NCBI GenBank assembly: GCA_014879765.1
Contig: JACSRL010000281.1
Coordinates: forward strand, 1-14,114
Length of the DNA: 14,114 bases
Reading direction: 5' to 3'
Origin: Anaerolinea sp.
GTDB lineage: Bacteria > Chloroflexota > Anaerolineae > JAAEKA01
In this document: piece by piece, positions 1 through 6,947 of the stretch
How the letters are laid out: every line of letters begins with the position of its first letter
Position numbering within the stretch: position 1 is the first letter of the stretch
The notes under the pieces: generated by a model
The model's input: only the letters and a program-made list of their open reading frames with translations
Told to the model about the DNA's origin: nothing
The model's database searches: none
Made by a program: the position numbers and the translations under genes

Positions 1-131
1 CGTATCGAAACCAGGCGTCTGGCCAAACGTTGGTTGAGTAGCCTTCTGAGGCGTATCGAAACCAGGCGTTTGGCCAAACGTTGGTTGAGTAGCCTTCTGA
101 GGCGTATCGAAACCAGGCGTTTGGCCAGACG
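1..131. repeat. 51-bp tandem repeat array with nested palindromes, 2.5 copies
   Basis: Two full units (1-51 and 52-102) and a partial, decaying third (103 to about 131) repeat with a 51-base period; copies 1 and 2 differ at one base (C19 versus T70). Each unit carries the perfect 14-base palindrome CGTTTGGCCAAACG (67-80; one mismatch in copy 1 at 16-29 and in copy 3 at 118-131), flanked by AACCA and TGGTT arms that extend it into a longer imperfect hairpin. The segment between palindromes can form a second hairpin (GCCT/AGGC core with GGTT and AACC outer arms), so the two folds compete for the same arms. The array begins outside the window and ends 4 bases from the stop codon of the J-domain gene, so it would be transcribed as that gene's 3' end. 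It may act as a terminator or mRNA-stabilising element, or be a dispersed REP-like element. No spacers are present. Confidence 0.9.
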
Positions 132-135
132 GCGG

Positions 136-1614
136 TCAACGGCGCATGGCTGGCCAGCTCAACAGCAACGCGCCCAGGAACAGCGGCAGCAGCGGCCAGG
201 CCTGGCCCAGCAGGGCGGCCGAGCTCAGCACTTCCAGCTGGCTGGCCGTCCAGGCTGCGCCGGCCAACGCCAGCGCGCTGCCAGCCAGCGCCCAGCCGGA
301 GCGGCCGGTGACGAACAGCACCAACAAGACCACGGCCAGCGCGGCCAACAGTTGCCAGCCTGTGCCGGGGGTCAACAGCGCCTGGGCCGCCAGCGCCAGC
401 AGCGCCAGGGCGGCCAGCCCAGCGCCAAAGGCCTGGCGCAGCCGGGCCCATGGACTGGGCCGCCGCGCGCCGGCGCGGGCGCGTGGCCGGGTCTGCGTCG
501 CGTCCTCGGTCTGGCCGCGCGGCGCGGCTGGCGCCTTGACGATCACCGTGGCGATCAGGTCGCCGCGCGTCGTGGCGTCCTGAACGGTGGGCATGCCCAG
601 GCCGCGCAGCCGGAAGGACTGGCCGCTGTGGGTGCCAGCCGGGATCTTTAGCTTGACCGCGCCGTCGACGGTGGGCACGGTCACTTCCCCAGAGCGAATG
701 GCGGTTTCGCTATCCACGGCCAACTGCACCCGCAGGTCTGCGCCGTCGCGCGTCAGGAAGGGATGAGGCTGCACCTGGATGGTCATGTAGAGATCGCCGC
801 GCGGCCGGCCAAAGGAGCGCTCTCCCTGGCCGCGGATGCGCAGCCGGGCGCCGGAATCGACGCCGGGCGGGATGGCGACCTCCACCTTGCGGCCGTCGCT
901 GTAGGTCAGCGTGCGGGTGGCGCCGCTCAGCGCCTCGGCCAGGCTGATCTCCGCGCTCACCTCGATGTCGCGGCCGGGGCGCACCTCAGTGGGCTGGCTG
1001 GCGCTCTCGCGGGCGGTTTCGGTCTCAGGCGCGTTCCAGCGGTTGCCGAACAGCGCCTCGAAGAAATCGGAGAAGTCGCTGCCTGCGCTGCCTGAGCGCG
1101 CTCGCCGGCCGGCGGCCGCGCTGTAGGCCCAGGCAAAGCCGCGGAAGATGCGCTCGAAGTCCTCTTCGTCGATGGTGTAGGTGCGGCGCTGGCTCTGCTC
1201 CTGGCGTTGGCGTTGCGGCTGTGGCTCCGCGTCCGAAGTGGCCCGGCCAGCGTTGCCATAGCCAGGCTGCGGCCCGGCGCTGCCATAGCCCGATCGCTGG
1301 CTGCTGGCCTCGCCGTAGTCTGGCCGCGGGCGGCTGGCGCCGGCATAGCCCGGCCGGGCGCCGCCGCCGGCGCTTGACCGGCGCTCATACTGCTGGTAGC
1401 GCCCGTCGAACAGATCGTAGTGGGCGCGCTTGTCCGGGTCGGAGAGAACGGTGTAGGCCTCGTTGATCTCCTTGAACTTCTCGGTGGCTTCCGCCTTGTT
1501 GGCGTTGACGTCCGGGTGATGGACGCGCGCCATGCGACGGAACGCGCTCTTGATCGTCTGCTCGTCCGCGTCGCGGGATACACCGAGGATGGCGTAATAG
1601 TCTTTGTAGTCCAT
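136..1614 (-). CDS. J-domain co-chaperone, type II (CbpA/DnaJ-like), with C-terminal membrane tail
   Basis: This is a 492-residue Hsp40 that should stimulate DnaK ATPase activity. The J domain spans residues 2-70 with the catalytic HPD at 33-35. A Gly/Tyr/Ser/Arg-rich linker (about 80-145) contains irregular PGY/xYG repeats spaced about ten residues apart, followed by a DFFEALFG motif (183-190). The two-lobed DnaJ C-terminal client-binding region spans about 215-362. There is no CxxCxGxG zinc finger, so it is type II (CbpA-like), not canonical DnaJ. After a basic linker (376-392), residues 394-486 form four strongly hydrophobic segments (about 394-413, 419-436, 440-457, 466-486), which is unusual and suggests a membrane-anchored chaperone with its J domain in the cytoplasm. 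I chose ATG at 1614 because the family starts right at the MDYKDYY box; an in-frame start 11 codons upstream would fall over the -10 box. The gene has its own promoter and is probably not part of the upstream block. Confidence 0.9.
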   Translation of the reverse strand: MDYKDYYAILGVSRDADEQTIKSAFRRMARVHHPDVNANKAEATEKFKEINEAYTVLSDPDKRAHYDLFDGRYQQYERRSSAGGGARPGYAGASRPRPDYGEASSQRSGYGSAGPQPGYGNAGRATSDAEPQPQRQRQEQSQRRTYTIDEEDFERIFRGFAWAYSAAAGRRARSGSAGSDFSDFFEALFGNRWNAPETETARESASQPTEVRPGRDIEVSAEISLAEALSGATRTLTYSDGRKVEVAIPPGVDSGARLRIRGQGERSFGRPRGDLYMTIQVQPHPFLTRDGADLRVQLAVDSETAIRSGEVTVPTVDGAVKLKIPAGTHSGQSFRLRGLGMPTVQDATTRGDLIATVIVKAPAAPRGQTEDATQTRPRARAGARRPSPWARLRQAFGAGLAALALLALAAQALLTPGTGWQLLAALAVVLLVLFVTGRSGWALAGSALALAGAAWTASQLEVLSSAALLGQAWPLLPLFLGALLLSWPAMRR

Positions 1615-1633
1615 AATGCCTGCTGTGTTGACT

Positions 1634-1663
1634 ATTATACGCAGCAAAGGCGATTTGTGTTAC
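1634..1663 (-). promoter_or_regulatory. Sigma70-like promoter of the J-domain gene
   Basis: On the minus strand a perfect TATAAT -10 box lies at 1634-1639. A weak -35 candidate GTAACA (4/6 to TTGACA) lies at 1658-1663, 18 bases away. Predicted transcription start is near 1627, giving a short leader of about 13 bases before the ATG at 1614. The promoter fills the 52-base gap after the Cys/HARE gene, and implies that the J-domain gene is transcribed independently of the seven-gene block. Confidence 0.55.
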
Positions 1664-1666
1664 ATT

Positions 1667-2155
1667 CTATCTCGTCTCGTATACCCCCACCTCTACACGA
1701 TTGAACACATCTGGATATCGCGCCAGTACTTTGATGATCATCGCTTCGGTGGCGTCTAGCGAAGGATGGCGATCGGTGACGATCTGCGCGATGACGCTGT
1801 AATGCAGCGGCCGGCCATGACTTCGTAGCTCCGCTTGAATCGCGCCAACCAATCGCCTGTGCAACCGCCCCTTCTCCTCCCATTGCGCTGCAAGCAACCT
1901 GCGGTTGTCTCGATAAAGAGCAAACAGCGCTCGCAGATCGTCCTGCATGGACGGGTTGCGCAGCAGTACGCACTCATCGGGCGAAAAGAACTCGCAGGCG
2001 TAGCAGTCGAAGTCCTCTTGCTGCAAGCAATCAGGACAATCACAGGACTGGATGTGAACGTCATCCAGCCAGAGATGATCGCCGCGGAAACTGAAGTCCG
2101 TTAACGGCGATACAAGATCATCCGGCTCGGTGTCATGGCTGATTCGCCCTTTCAT
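1667..2155 (-). CDS. Small protein with cysteine cluster and HARE-like winged helix
   Basis: This 162-residue protein is the last gene of the block. Residues 38-62 hold six cysteines (38, 40, 43, 51, 54, 62) in a CxCxxC...CxxC...C pattern, which could bind zinc or possibly an Fe-S cluster. Residues 70-105 look helical and charged. Residues 103-160 resemble a HARE-HTH/RpoE-delta type winged helix: a first helix ending in HGRPLHYSVI, a middle helix, then a wing ending in VFNRVEVGVYET. HARE-HTH domains are known in bacterial restriction-modification proteins and eukaryotic chromatin proteins, where they are proposed to read DNA modification state. That would fit a neighbour methyltransferase, but the role here is inference. 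The start at 2155 follows GGAGAG at a 9-base spacing and is the first in-frame ATG after a stop. I know no named family for the full protein. Confidence 0.85.
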   Translation of the reverse strand: MKGRISHDTEPDDLVSPLTDFSFRGDHLWLDDVHIQSCDCPDCLQQEDFDCYACEFFSPDECVLLRNPSMQDDLRALFALYRDNRRLLAAQWEEKGRLHRRLVGAIQAELRSHGRPLHYSVIAQIVTDRHPSLDATEAMIIKVLARYPDVFNRVEVGVYETR

Positions 2156-2181
2156 CGTTCATCACTCTCCAAGACACACGC

Positions 2182-2197
2182 GCTGCCGATAGGCAGC
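2182..2197. other. Intergenic hairpin between ATPase 2 and Cys/HARE genes
   Basis: A perfect 6-bp inverted repeat GCTGCC/GGCAGC with a 4-base loop lies in the 53-base gap, 12 bases after the ATPase stop. No T-run follows on the minus strand, so it is not a standard intrinsic terminator. It could be an RNA processing or stabilising site that sets the level of the downstream small gene, or chance in GC-rich sequence. Confidence 0.4.
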
Positions 2198-2208
2198 AAT
2201 CATCTCCG

Positions 2209-3327
2209 TTACTGTTCATCCAGGTCAAAGGAACCCAACTGTGGATTGTTTAACAGCAGCGCTGTCTGAACTGCTGTGATTTCGCCAACCTGACCATCCA
2301 ATGCGTTCGAAAGACTCTCTTGCAGCACGAAGTTGGCGTAGTTCATGATACGCCGTGGGGTCAGCGCCTTATTGTCTGCAATTGAGCCAACCAGCACCGG
2401 AAGTGCCTCCGAAGCAAATGGATAGGCGGAGCGATCGTCGCTTCTCAGCCGACATTGCGCCAAAAGCTCCAGGAGAAACTCGATAGCCTCATTCTTGGTG
2501 AGGACATCCAGATTGACCACGTCCGGCTCGGCGCGGCTCTTGAGCTCGTTGCTCAACAAGTAGGCTACGTTCTCCTGTCGTCCGAAGGAGAACGACAGCA
2601 GGTACTCTAATCCTTGTGGATTAGCATTGAAGAAGGCATGTAGACCGGCGTTGATCTCGTTTCTTATCGCTGGTTTGAGCTCGCCAATGCGCTGATACTC
2701 ATCCAGCAAGACAACCAGCTTACTGGACTGACCGGGCTTGAACGTGGCCAGACGCGCCAGCGCCGTCAGCGCGTTGATGGAATCCTCCGGCGTCTTGATG
2801 CGGTAGGTGACGCCGACTCGCCGCATGTCACCACTGCTCAGGCCGGGTTGGGCGATTAACCACTGCTGCGCCACGATCGACCGCTCCAGGTCGCCGCTGC
2901 GAATGGCAAGAAGGGCGTTGACCACACCGGGCGACTTGGCGAACATAGGATGCTGAGCCACGCTGCCGCCGCCGCTGCTACCCACCTTGATCAGTTGGTC
3001 GCCCAGGAAATCGAAGGGCAGGCCGGAGACGACCGAGCGATAAACATCGAGGAATCCACCTGGCCGGTTGGGCATGACCGCGTAGACGGGCACCAGCCGC
3101 CCCTTGGACTGGCGGCAGAGATGCTGAAGATGCAGCAGCGTATGGGTCTTGCCCATGCCGAAGTTGGCCCACAACAGCCGCAGGCTGGACTTGGGACTGA
3201 GCGCCATCTTCGTCACCAGGCGGTCCAGTTGCTCTTTGGTCTGATGCCGGCCAGCCCATATCTTGGCGAATTCGGCATCGGGCACGGTTTGGAAGGGCCA
3301 GGCTCGGAGGTTCAGGTGTTCGTACAT
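2209..3327 (-). CDS. P-loop ATPase 2, ExeA/ORC-like AAA family
   Basis: This 372-residue protein opens with MYEHLNLRAWPFQTVPDAEF, resembling the start of ExeA/TniB-like AAA ATPases. Walker A is ANFGMGKT (residues 54-61) and Walker B is VVLLDE (205-210). A likely arginine/sensor-2 region, LTPRRIMNYAN, lies at 322-332, as in ORC/Cdc6-type modules, followed by a C-terminal helical part. It appears paralogous to the ATPase at 9628-10791: both have xQWL/xRWL before the Walker B, an INALxALARLA-like helix, and the same order of motifs. It probably couples ATP hydrolysis to assembly on DNA or to switching of partner proteins. I prefer ATG at 3327, which leaves a 31-base gap after the methyltransferase. 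An ATG at 3372 would overlap its stop and a longer ORF begins at 3444; neither has a clear ribosome site. No transmembrane segment is visible. Confidence 0.85.
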   Translation of the reverse strand: MYEHLNLRAWPFQTVPDAEFAKIWAGRHQTKEQLDRLVTKMALSPKSSLRLLWANFGMGKTHTLLHLQHLCRQSKGRLVPVYAVMPNRPGGFLDVYRSVVSGLPFDFLGDQLIKVGSSGGGSVAQHPMFAKSPGVVNALLAIRSGDLERSIVAQQWLIAQPGLSSGDMRRVGVTYRIKTPEDSINALTALARLATFKPGQSSKLVVLLDEYQRIGELKPAIRNEINAGLHAFFNANPQGLEYLLSFSFGRQENVAYLLSNELKSRAEPDVVNLDVLTKNEAIEFLLELLAQCRLRSDDRSAYPFASEALPVLVGSIADNKALTPRRIMNYANFVLQESLSNALDGQVGEITAVQTALLLNNPQLGSFDLDEQ

Positions 3328-3358
3328 GGTGGATACGTTCTGCTGTGGTCGGCCTGCT

Positions 3359-6300
3359 TCAGCCTTCGACATCTGGCAGGTTGAATTTACGCCACGTCTC
3401 GGCCACAAAGCGTTCGGCGGCCGTTCGGTCCAGCGTGCGTACATAGTAGGTTTGGTGCAAGCTCTGACGCAATTGGCGCAGGTATTGAGCGTAGGTATTG
3501 ACAGCCCGCGAGACCTCTACCGGCTTCCGCGGCAGGCGCGCCACAGTTTGGTCGCTGGCCTGGGCATATAGCACATAGCGCACCTCGAACTTGTTGGCTA
3601 CGTGCAGGGTTTGGCCGTCGTCGGTGGCGAGTTCCTCCTGGCCCAGCAAATGACCGCGGTAGCGCAAGGTTCCTTCGGGCAGGGGAATATCCCGCAAAGG
3701 CTCAGCCCGGGCAGCCGGCGACAAAAACGCGTCGGGAAACCGTCGCGGGCCATCGGGCAACAAGTCCTGCCAAACCTCCTCGGCAACGCGGTTGGCAGCC
3801 TTGAGGGGACGCGACTTGCGCGCCTGGCCGCGCTTCTGGCCCATTTGCGTCCGCTCGCGCACCAGAGTGGTCAGCCCATGGTAGATACGAGGCAGCCAGC
3901 GCGCCGGATCGAGGTCCATTGCCCGCAGAACGGCCTGGTCTAGTCCCTGGCGATCAGGCTTTTGTACTTCGTCGAACACCGAGCCAATCGAGCGAGTCAG
4001 CAAGGATTGAAACGCTGTCTCGATGTTCTTTTGGCTGGTCTCAGTCAGTTGTCGAATATCAGGGACGCGCAGGCTATCTGACGCGTCTTCAACCGTCAAC
4101 TCCAACGCTCCATCGCCCAAAGAAACTCGCCCTGCAAGTTCGGTAAAAAGCGTCGTTACGCTGCTGTTCAGGACAGCAGCAGTTAGCTCTTGGCTAAGGC
4201 CTTCAATGGGTGACAGGAAATAGAGACGTTTATCAGCAATAAGCGGTGTAGGAGAGTACTTGTGAATGTGTCTCTCCCCGTACGCGCTGGCGAAAAACAG
4301 TTGAGCAAACCGACTCCGATACTCAGGCAGAGCATACCACCCCGGCTTGCGAGCGCGAACCTCTGCGCCGTGTGGCCAGGTCAGTCCGGCTTGAGCACCC
4401 GAGACGAAGACCTGATGTTCGCCCCACTCGATATAGCGTAGGGCATTGAGCTTGCCTTGGGCGCGTAGCTCATCCTTGGTCAGCCTGCAGACGAACACCT
4501 TCAGGCGCAAGCCGGCCTCATCGATTAGGATGCGATCCGAGTCGCCTGGCGACTTGAGCACGGGAAACAGGAACTCCGGCTCGATGTTCCACTGCTCAAT
4601 CTTCGCTGGGTTGAAATGAAAAAATTCGTTGATGCCTGTTTTGCTGCCGAAGGTCGGTGGCGCTATATCGCGCAACAAGGCCAACTTGTCGCCGGCAGCA
4701 GCCAGGAGATCGAAGTACACCTGGGGCGCGCGCAGGTAGGGGCCCCATTTCACCGTCTGCCCGGAGGCTTCGGCTTGCCGCCGCAAGACCTCTTGCGACA
4801 CGCAGCGGATGCGAAAGTCGTCGTCTTCGTGCGTCGTCAGACCGTCAGAGTCTCCGAGACCCTGAAGGTCTTGCTCCTCGCCCACCGCCTCGATGCGCTG
4901 CACCAACTTCTGCACCCCCAGCCAACGGTTGATCGCGTCCAGGCGCATGTCTTGGGGAATGAGCTCGGCCAAGGGACGTTTGATCTTGACGAAGCGGGCC
5001 GGGTGCGCATCGCGCTGTGTTGGCGAAGCGCAGCGCTCGACAATCGTGACCACCGTGTTGACCGCGGCCTGCTCGAACCAGGGCTCGCAGCGGCTCTCCA
5101 GAATGGCGATGATCTTGAAGTGATCGAGGAAGAAACGCTGCAAGGCGTAGCCATAGCCTACGTCCAGCCAGGCGTTGGAGGTCACGATGCCCATGCGACC
5201 GTTAGGCTTGAGGAAGGCTGCGGTGTGCCAGAACAGCGAAACGTACAGATCGGCGAAGGCGGTGATGATCGGCTGCGCCTTGCCAACGAAGGGGGTTACG
5301 TCCAACCCCTGTTCGACCGCCAGGCGATGCTGCTTTTCGTCAGCCTTGGCGGCGAAGGTGAAACCGGTCGGATAGGGACGCAGCCACTCCTCAGCCAGGC
5401 GTCGATTGACCCGCTGTAAGTAACCCTTCTCGCGCTGCTCGATGCGCGCGGCGTTGATGTATGGGAAGTTGCCGACAATGGCGTCGAAGGCAGGAATCGG
5501 CTCGTCGATCTCACCCGCGCCCGAGTCTTGGCCTGGCTGCGGGCCGGTGGGCGGCTTGAGCGGCGGAAAACGGTAGCGGCCGCCAGGGACGACGTTGAAG
5601 AAATCCTCGTTCAGAATACGCGGGAAGTTGCCTGGCTGGCTGATCTGTTGGCGGAAGAGGTTGATGGTCGCCAGTTCGGCCGGAAAGGGCGCCAGGTCGA
5701 TACCCCATAGCAGCCCTAGCTGCTGGCTGTGGTCGTGCAGGCCAAAGGCAGTGCGCTTACGATCATAAGCACGGATGAGGAAGGTGCCGGTGCCGCAGGT
5801 GGCGTCCATCACAGCATCGTCCGCCCGGCGCACACAGAAGCCGATGATCAGGTCGGCCAGCGTTTCCATGGTGAAGTACTGGCCCAAGGCATGGCGATCT
5901 TCGGGCGGAATCAATCGCTCGAACACTGCGCTAACCACGTCCTGCGGCAGGTGGGCGAAGTCGCGCGTGTTCAGATCCTCCACCAAGGCGCGCAGCTCGG
6001 CTGAAGCCGCTGCGGGGAAGGGCAGTCGGTCCACCACGTCCTCGCGGAAGACCGCATGGTAGTCGATCTTGTGCGCCTCTGCGAAGCAGTGCGCCAGGGC
6101 AGGCAACACCTGGGCCGTGTCCAGGCCGGCTACATCCGTGGGAGGCAGGGAGGGCATCGCGCGGCGTAGGCTTTGGTAGAAGATGATCTTGCCCAACAGC
6201 CGGTAGATGGCCTGACGGACTACGGCTTCGCCGAACTCAGACGAGCGCAAATCGGCCGGGATGCCCTGGGGTGTGGCCCAGGCTTCGATCTCCTGGGCGA

Positions 6301-6886
6301 ACTGCACATCCATGCCCAGCTTGGTCTGCAAGGCCTGCTTGACCGACGGCTTGAGGGCCTCGACGGCGCGCGTCAGGCGGTTGACGAAGAACTCAGCGTC
6401 GGGCAACACCAAGTCCAGACGTCCGTCGCGTTTCAGACGCAGAAGATCGGCTCCCAGGCGATCAGCCGTCTGGATCAGCGCGTTGCGCTGGACTGGCGTC
6501 AAGGCCGCTCTGGCGTCGTTTGCCGTCAGCGGTTGCACCGGGTAGTGATGCAGAATTTCTAACGCCTCGCCGTCGCGTCGCGGCGTTTTGACGAGCAGGA
6601 TGTCACTTTGGTTGGAGAGAGCCAGAAACGATGCACGACGGGCACGCGCGCGCCGCGCCATATACGCCACCAAACCGCCCGCTTGAGAAGAAGACTCAGG
6701 AATGGTCACGCCGAGCAGCGCAAACGGTTCTTGAGCAATCTGGATCGTCAGACTGCCCAACGGTGCTGTTGCTCCAGGAGGAGCGTCGACGACCAGCAGC
6801 TCGTCCACGCTTAGGCCGGTTGCTCCTCCCAGCCGTTCCTGTAAGACCGCCAGCACATCGTTCAACCGCTGTATTTCATCCGCCAT
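3359..6886 (-). CDS. Large N6-adenine DNA methyltransferase, type IIG-like (Eco57I class) without evident nuclease active site
   Basis: This 1175-residue protein should transfer a methyl group from S-adenosylmethionine to adenine in a specific DNA sequence. GQYFT (335-339) precedes SAM-binding motif I DATCGTGTFL (361-370), and the catalytic motif IV is GNFPYINA (472-479), a variant of the usual NPPY. A target-recognition-like region spans about 690-1000, including KWGPYLRAP and a KTGINEFF element typical of type IIG proteins. Residues 45-120 resemble the N-terminal nuclease fold of such enzymes (FLALSN in place of the usual TNG segment), but no D/E-x-K catalytic pair is visible, so it may be a dead nuclease remnant. 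Residues 1000-1175 are an additional C-terminal domain I cannot name. The ATG at 6886 gives MADEIQRL; in-frame GTG codons at 6898 and 6901 sit closer to an AAGGA ribosome site and are real alternatives. GC content drops in the recognition region. Confidence 0.92.
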   Translation of the reverse strand: MADEIQRLNDVLAVLQERLGGATGLSVDELLVVDAPPGATAPLGSLTIQIAQEPFALLGVTIPESSSQAGGLVAYMARRARARRASFLALSNQSDILLVKTPRRDGEALEILHHYPVQPLTANDARAALTPVQRNALIQTADRLGADLLRLKRDGRLDLVLPDAEFFVNRLTRAVEALKPSVKQALQTKLGMDVQFAQEIEAWATPQGIPADLRSSEFGEAVVRQAIYRLLGKIIFYQSLRRAMPSLPPTDVAGLDTAQVLPALAHCFAEAHKIDYHAVFREDVVDRLPFPAAASAELRALVEDLNTRDFAHLPQDVVSAVFERLIPPEDRHALGQYFTMETLADLIIGFCVRRADDAVMDATCGTGTFLIRAYDRKRTAFGLHDHSQQLGLLWGIDLAPFPAELATINLFRQQISQPGNFPRILNEDFFNVVPGGRYRFPPLKPPTGPQPGQDSGAGEIDEPIPAFDAIVGNFPYINAARIEQREKGYLQRVNRRLAEEWLRPYPTGFTFAAKADEKQHRLAVEQGLDVTPFVGKAQPIITAFADLYVSLFWHTAAFLKPNGRMGIVTSNAWLDVGYGYALQRFFLDHFKIIAILESRCEPWFEQAAVNTVVTIVERCASPTQRDAHPARFVKIKRPLAELIPQDMRLDAINRWLGVQKLVQRIEAVGEEQDLQGLGDSDGLTTHEDDDFRIRCVSQEVLRRQAEASGQTVKWGPYLRAPQVYFDLLAAAGDKLALLRDIAPPTFGSKTGINEFFHFNPAKIEQWNIEPEFLFPVLKSPGDSDRILIDEAGLRLKVFVCRLTKDELRAQGKLNALRYIEWGEHQVFVSGAQAGLTWPHGAEVRARKPGWYALPEYRSRFAQLFFASAYGERHIHKYSPTPLIADKRLYFLSPIEGLSQELTAAVLNSSVTTLFTELAGRVSLGDGALELTVEDASDSLRVPDIRQLTETSQKNIETAFQSLLTRSIGSVFDEVQKPDRQGLDQAVLRAMDLDPARWLPRIYHGLTTLVRERTQMGQKRGQARKSRPLKAANRVAEEVWQDLLPDGPRRFPDAFLSPAARAEPLRDIPLPEGTLRYRGHLLGQEELATDDGQTLHVANKFEVRYVLYAQASDQTVARLPRKPVEVSRAVNTYAQYLRQLRQSLHQTYYVRTLDRTAAERFVAETWRKFNLPDVEG

Positions 6887-6947
6887 GGACCTGCACACCA
6901 CAATCCTTCGTTTGCCCGTCCCTCACGGCTCTTGAGCGCGCCATCCG

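Noticed and set aside
1..131. CRISPR array
   Set aside because: The units abut as pure 51-base tandem copies with no variable spacers, and no cas gene is near.
34..651. Plus-strand open frame starting in the 51-bp repeat
   Set aside because: The repeat period is divisible by three, so it translates into a repeated peptide by chance. The rest is antisense to the J-domain gene and rich in Gln/Ala/Arg.
3328..3444. N-terminal extension of ATPase 2 from an upstream start
   Set aside because: The extra 39 residues would overlap the methyltransferase C-terminus by over 80 bases and show no family similarity, while ATG 3327 begins at an ExeA-like N-terminus.
4616..5419. 267-residue open frame on the plus strand
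   Set aside because: It lies wholly antisense to the methyltransferase core, has no recognisable motif, and its composition mirrors the GC-rich codons on the other strand.
3359..6886. Stand-alone type IIG restriction-modification enzyme
   Set aside because: The architecture is similar, but I see no acidic-x-Lys nuclease pair in the N-terminus, and the gene is embedded in a seven-gene block.
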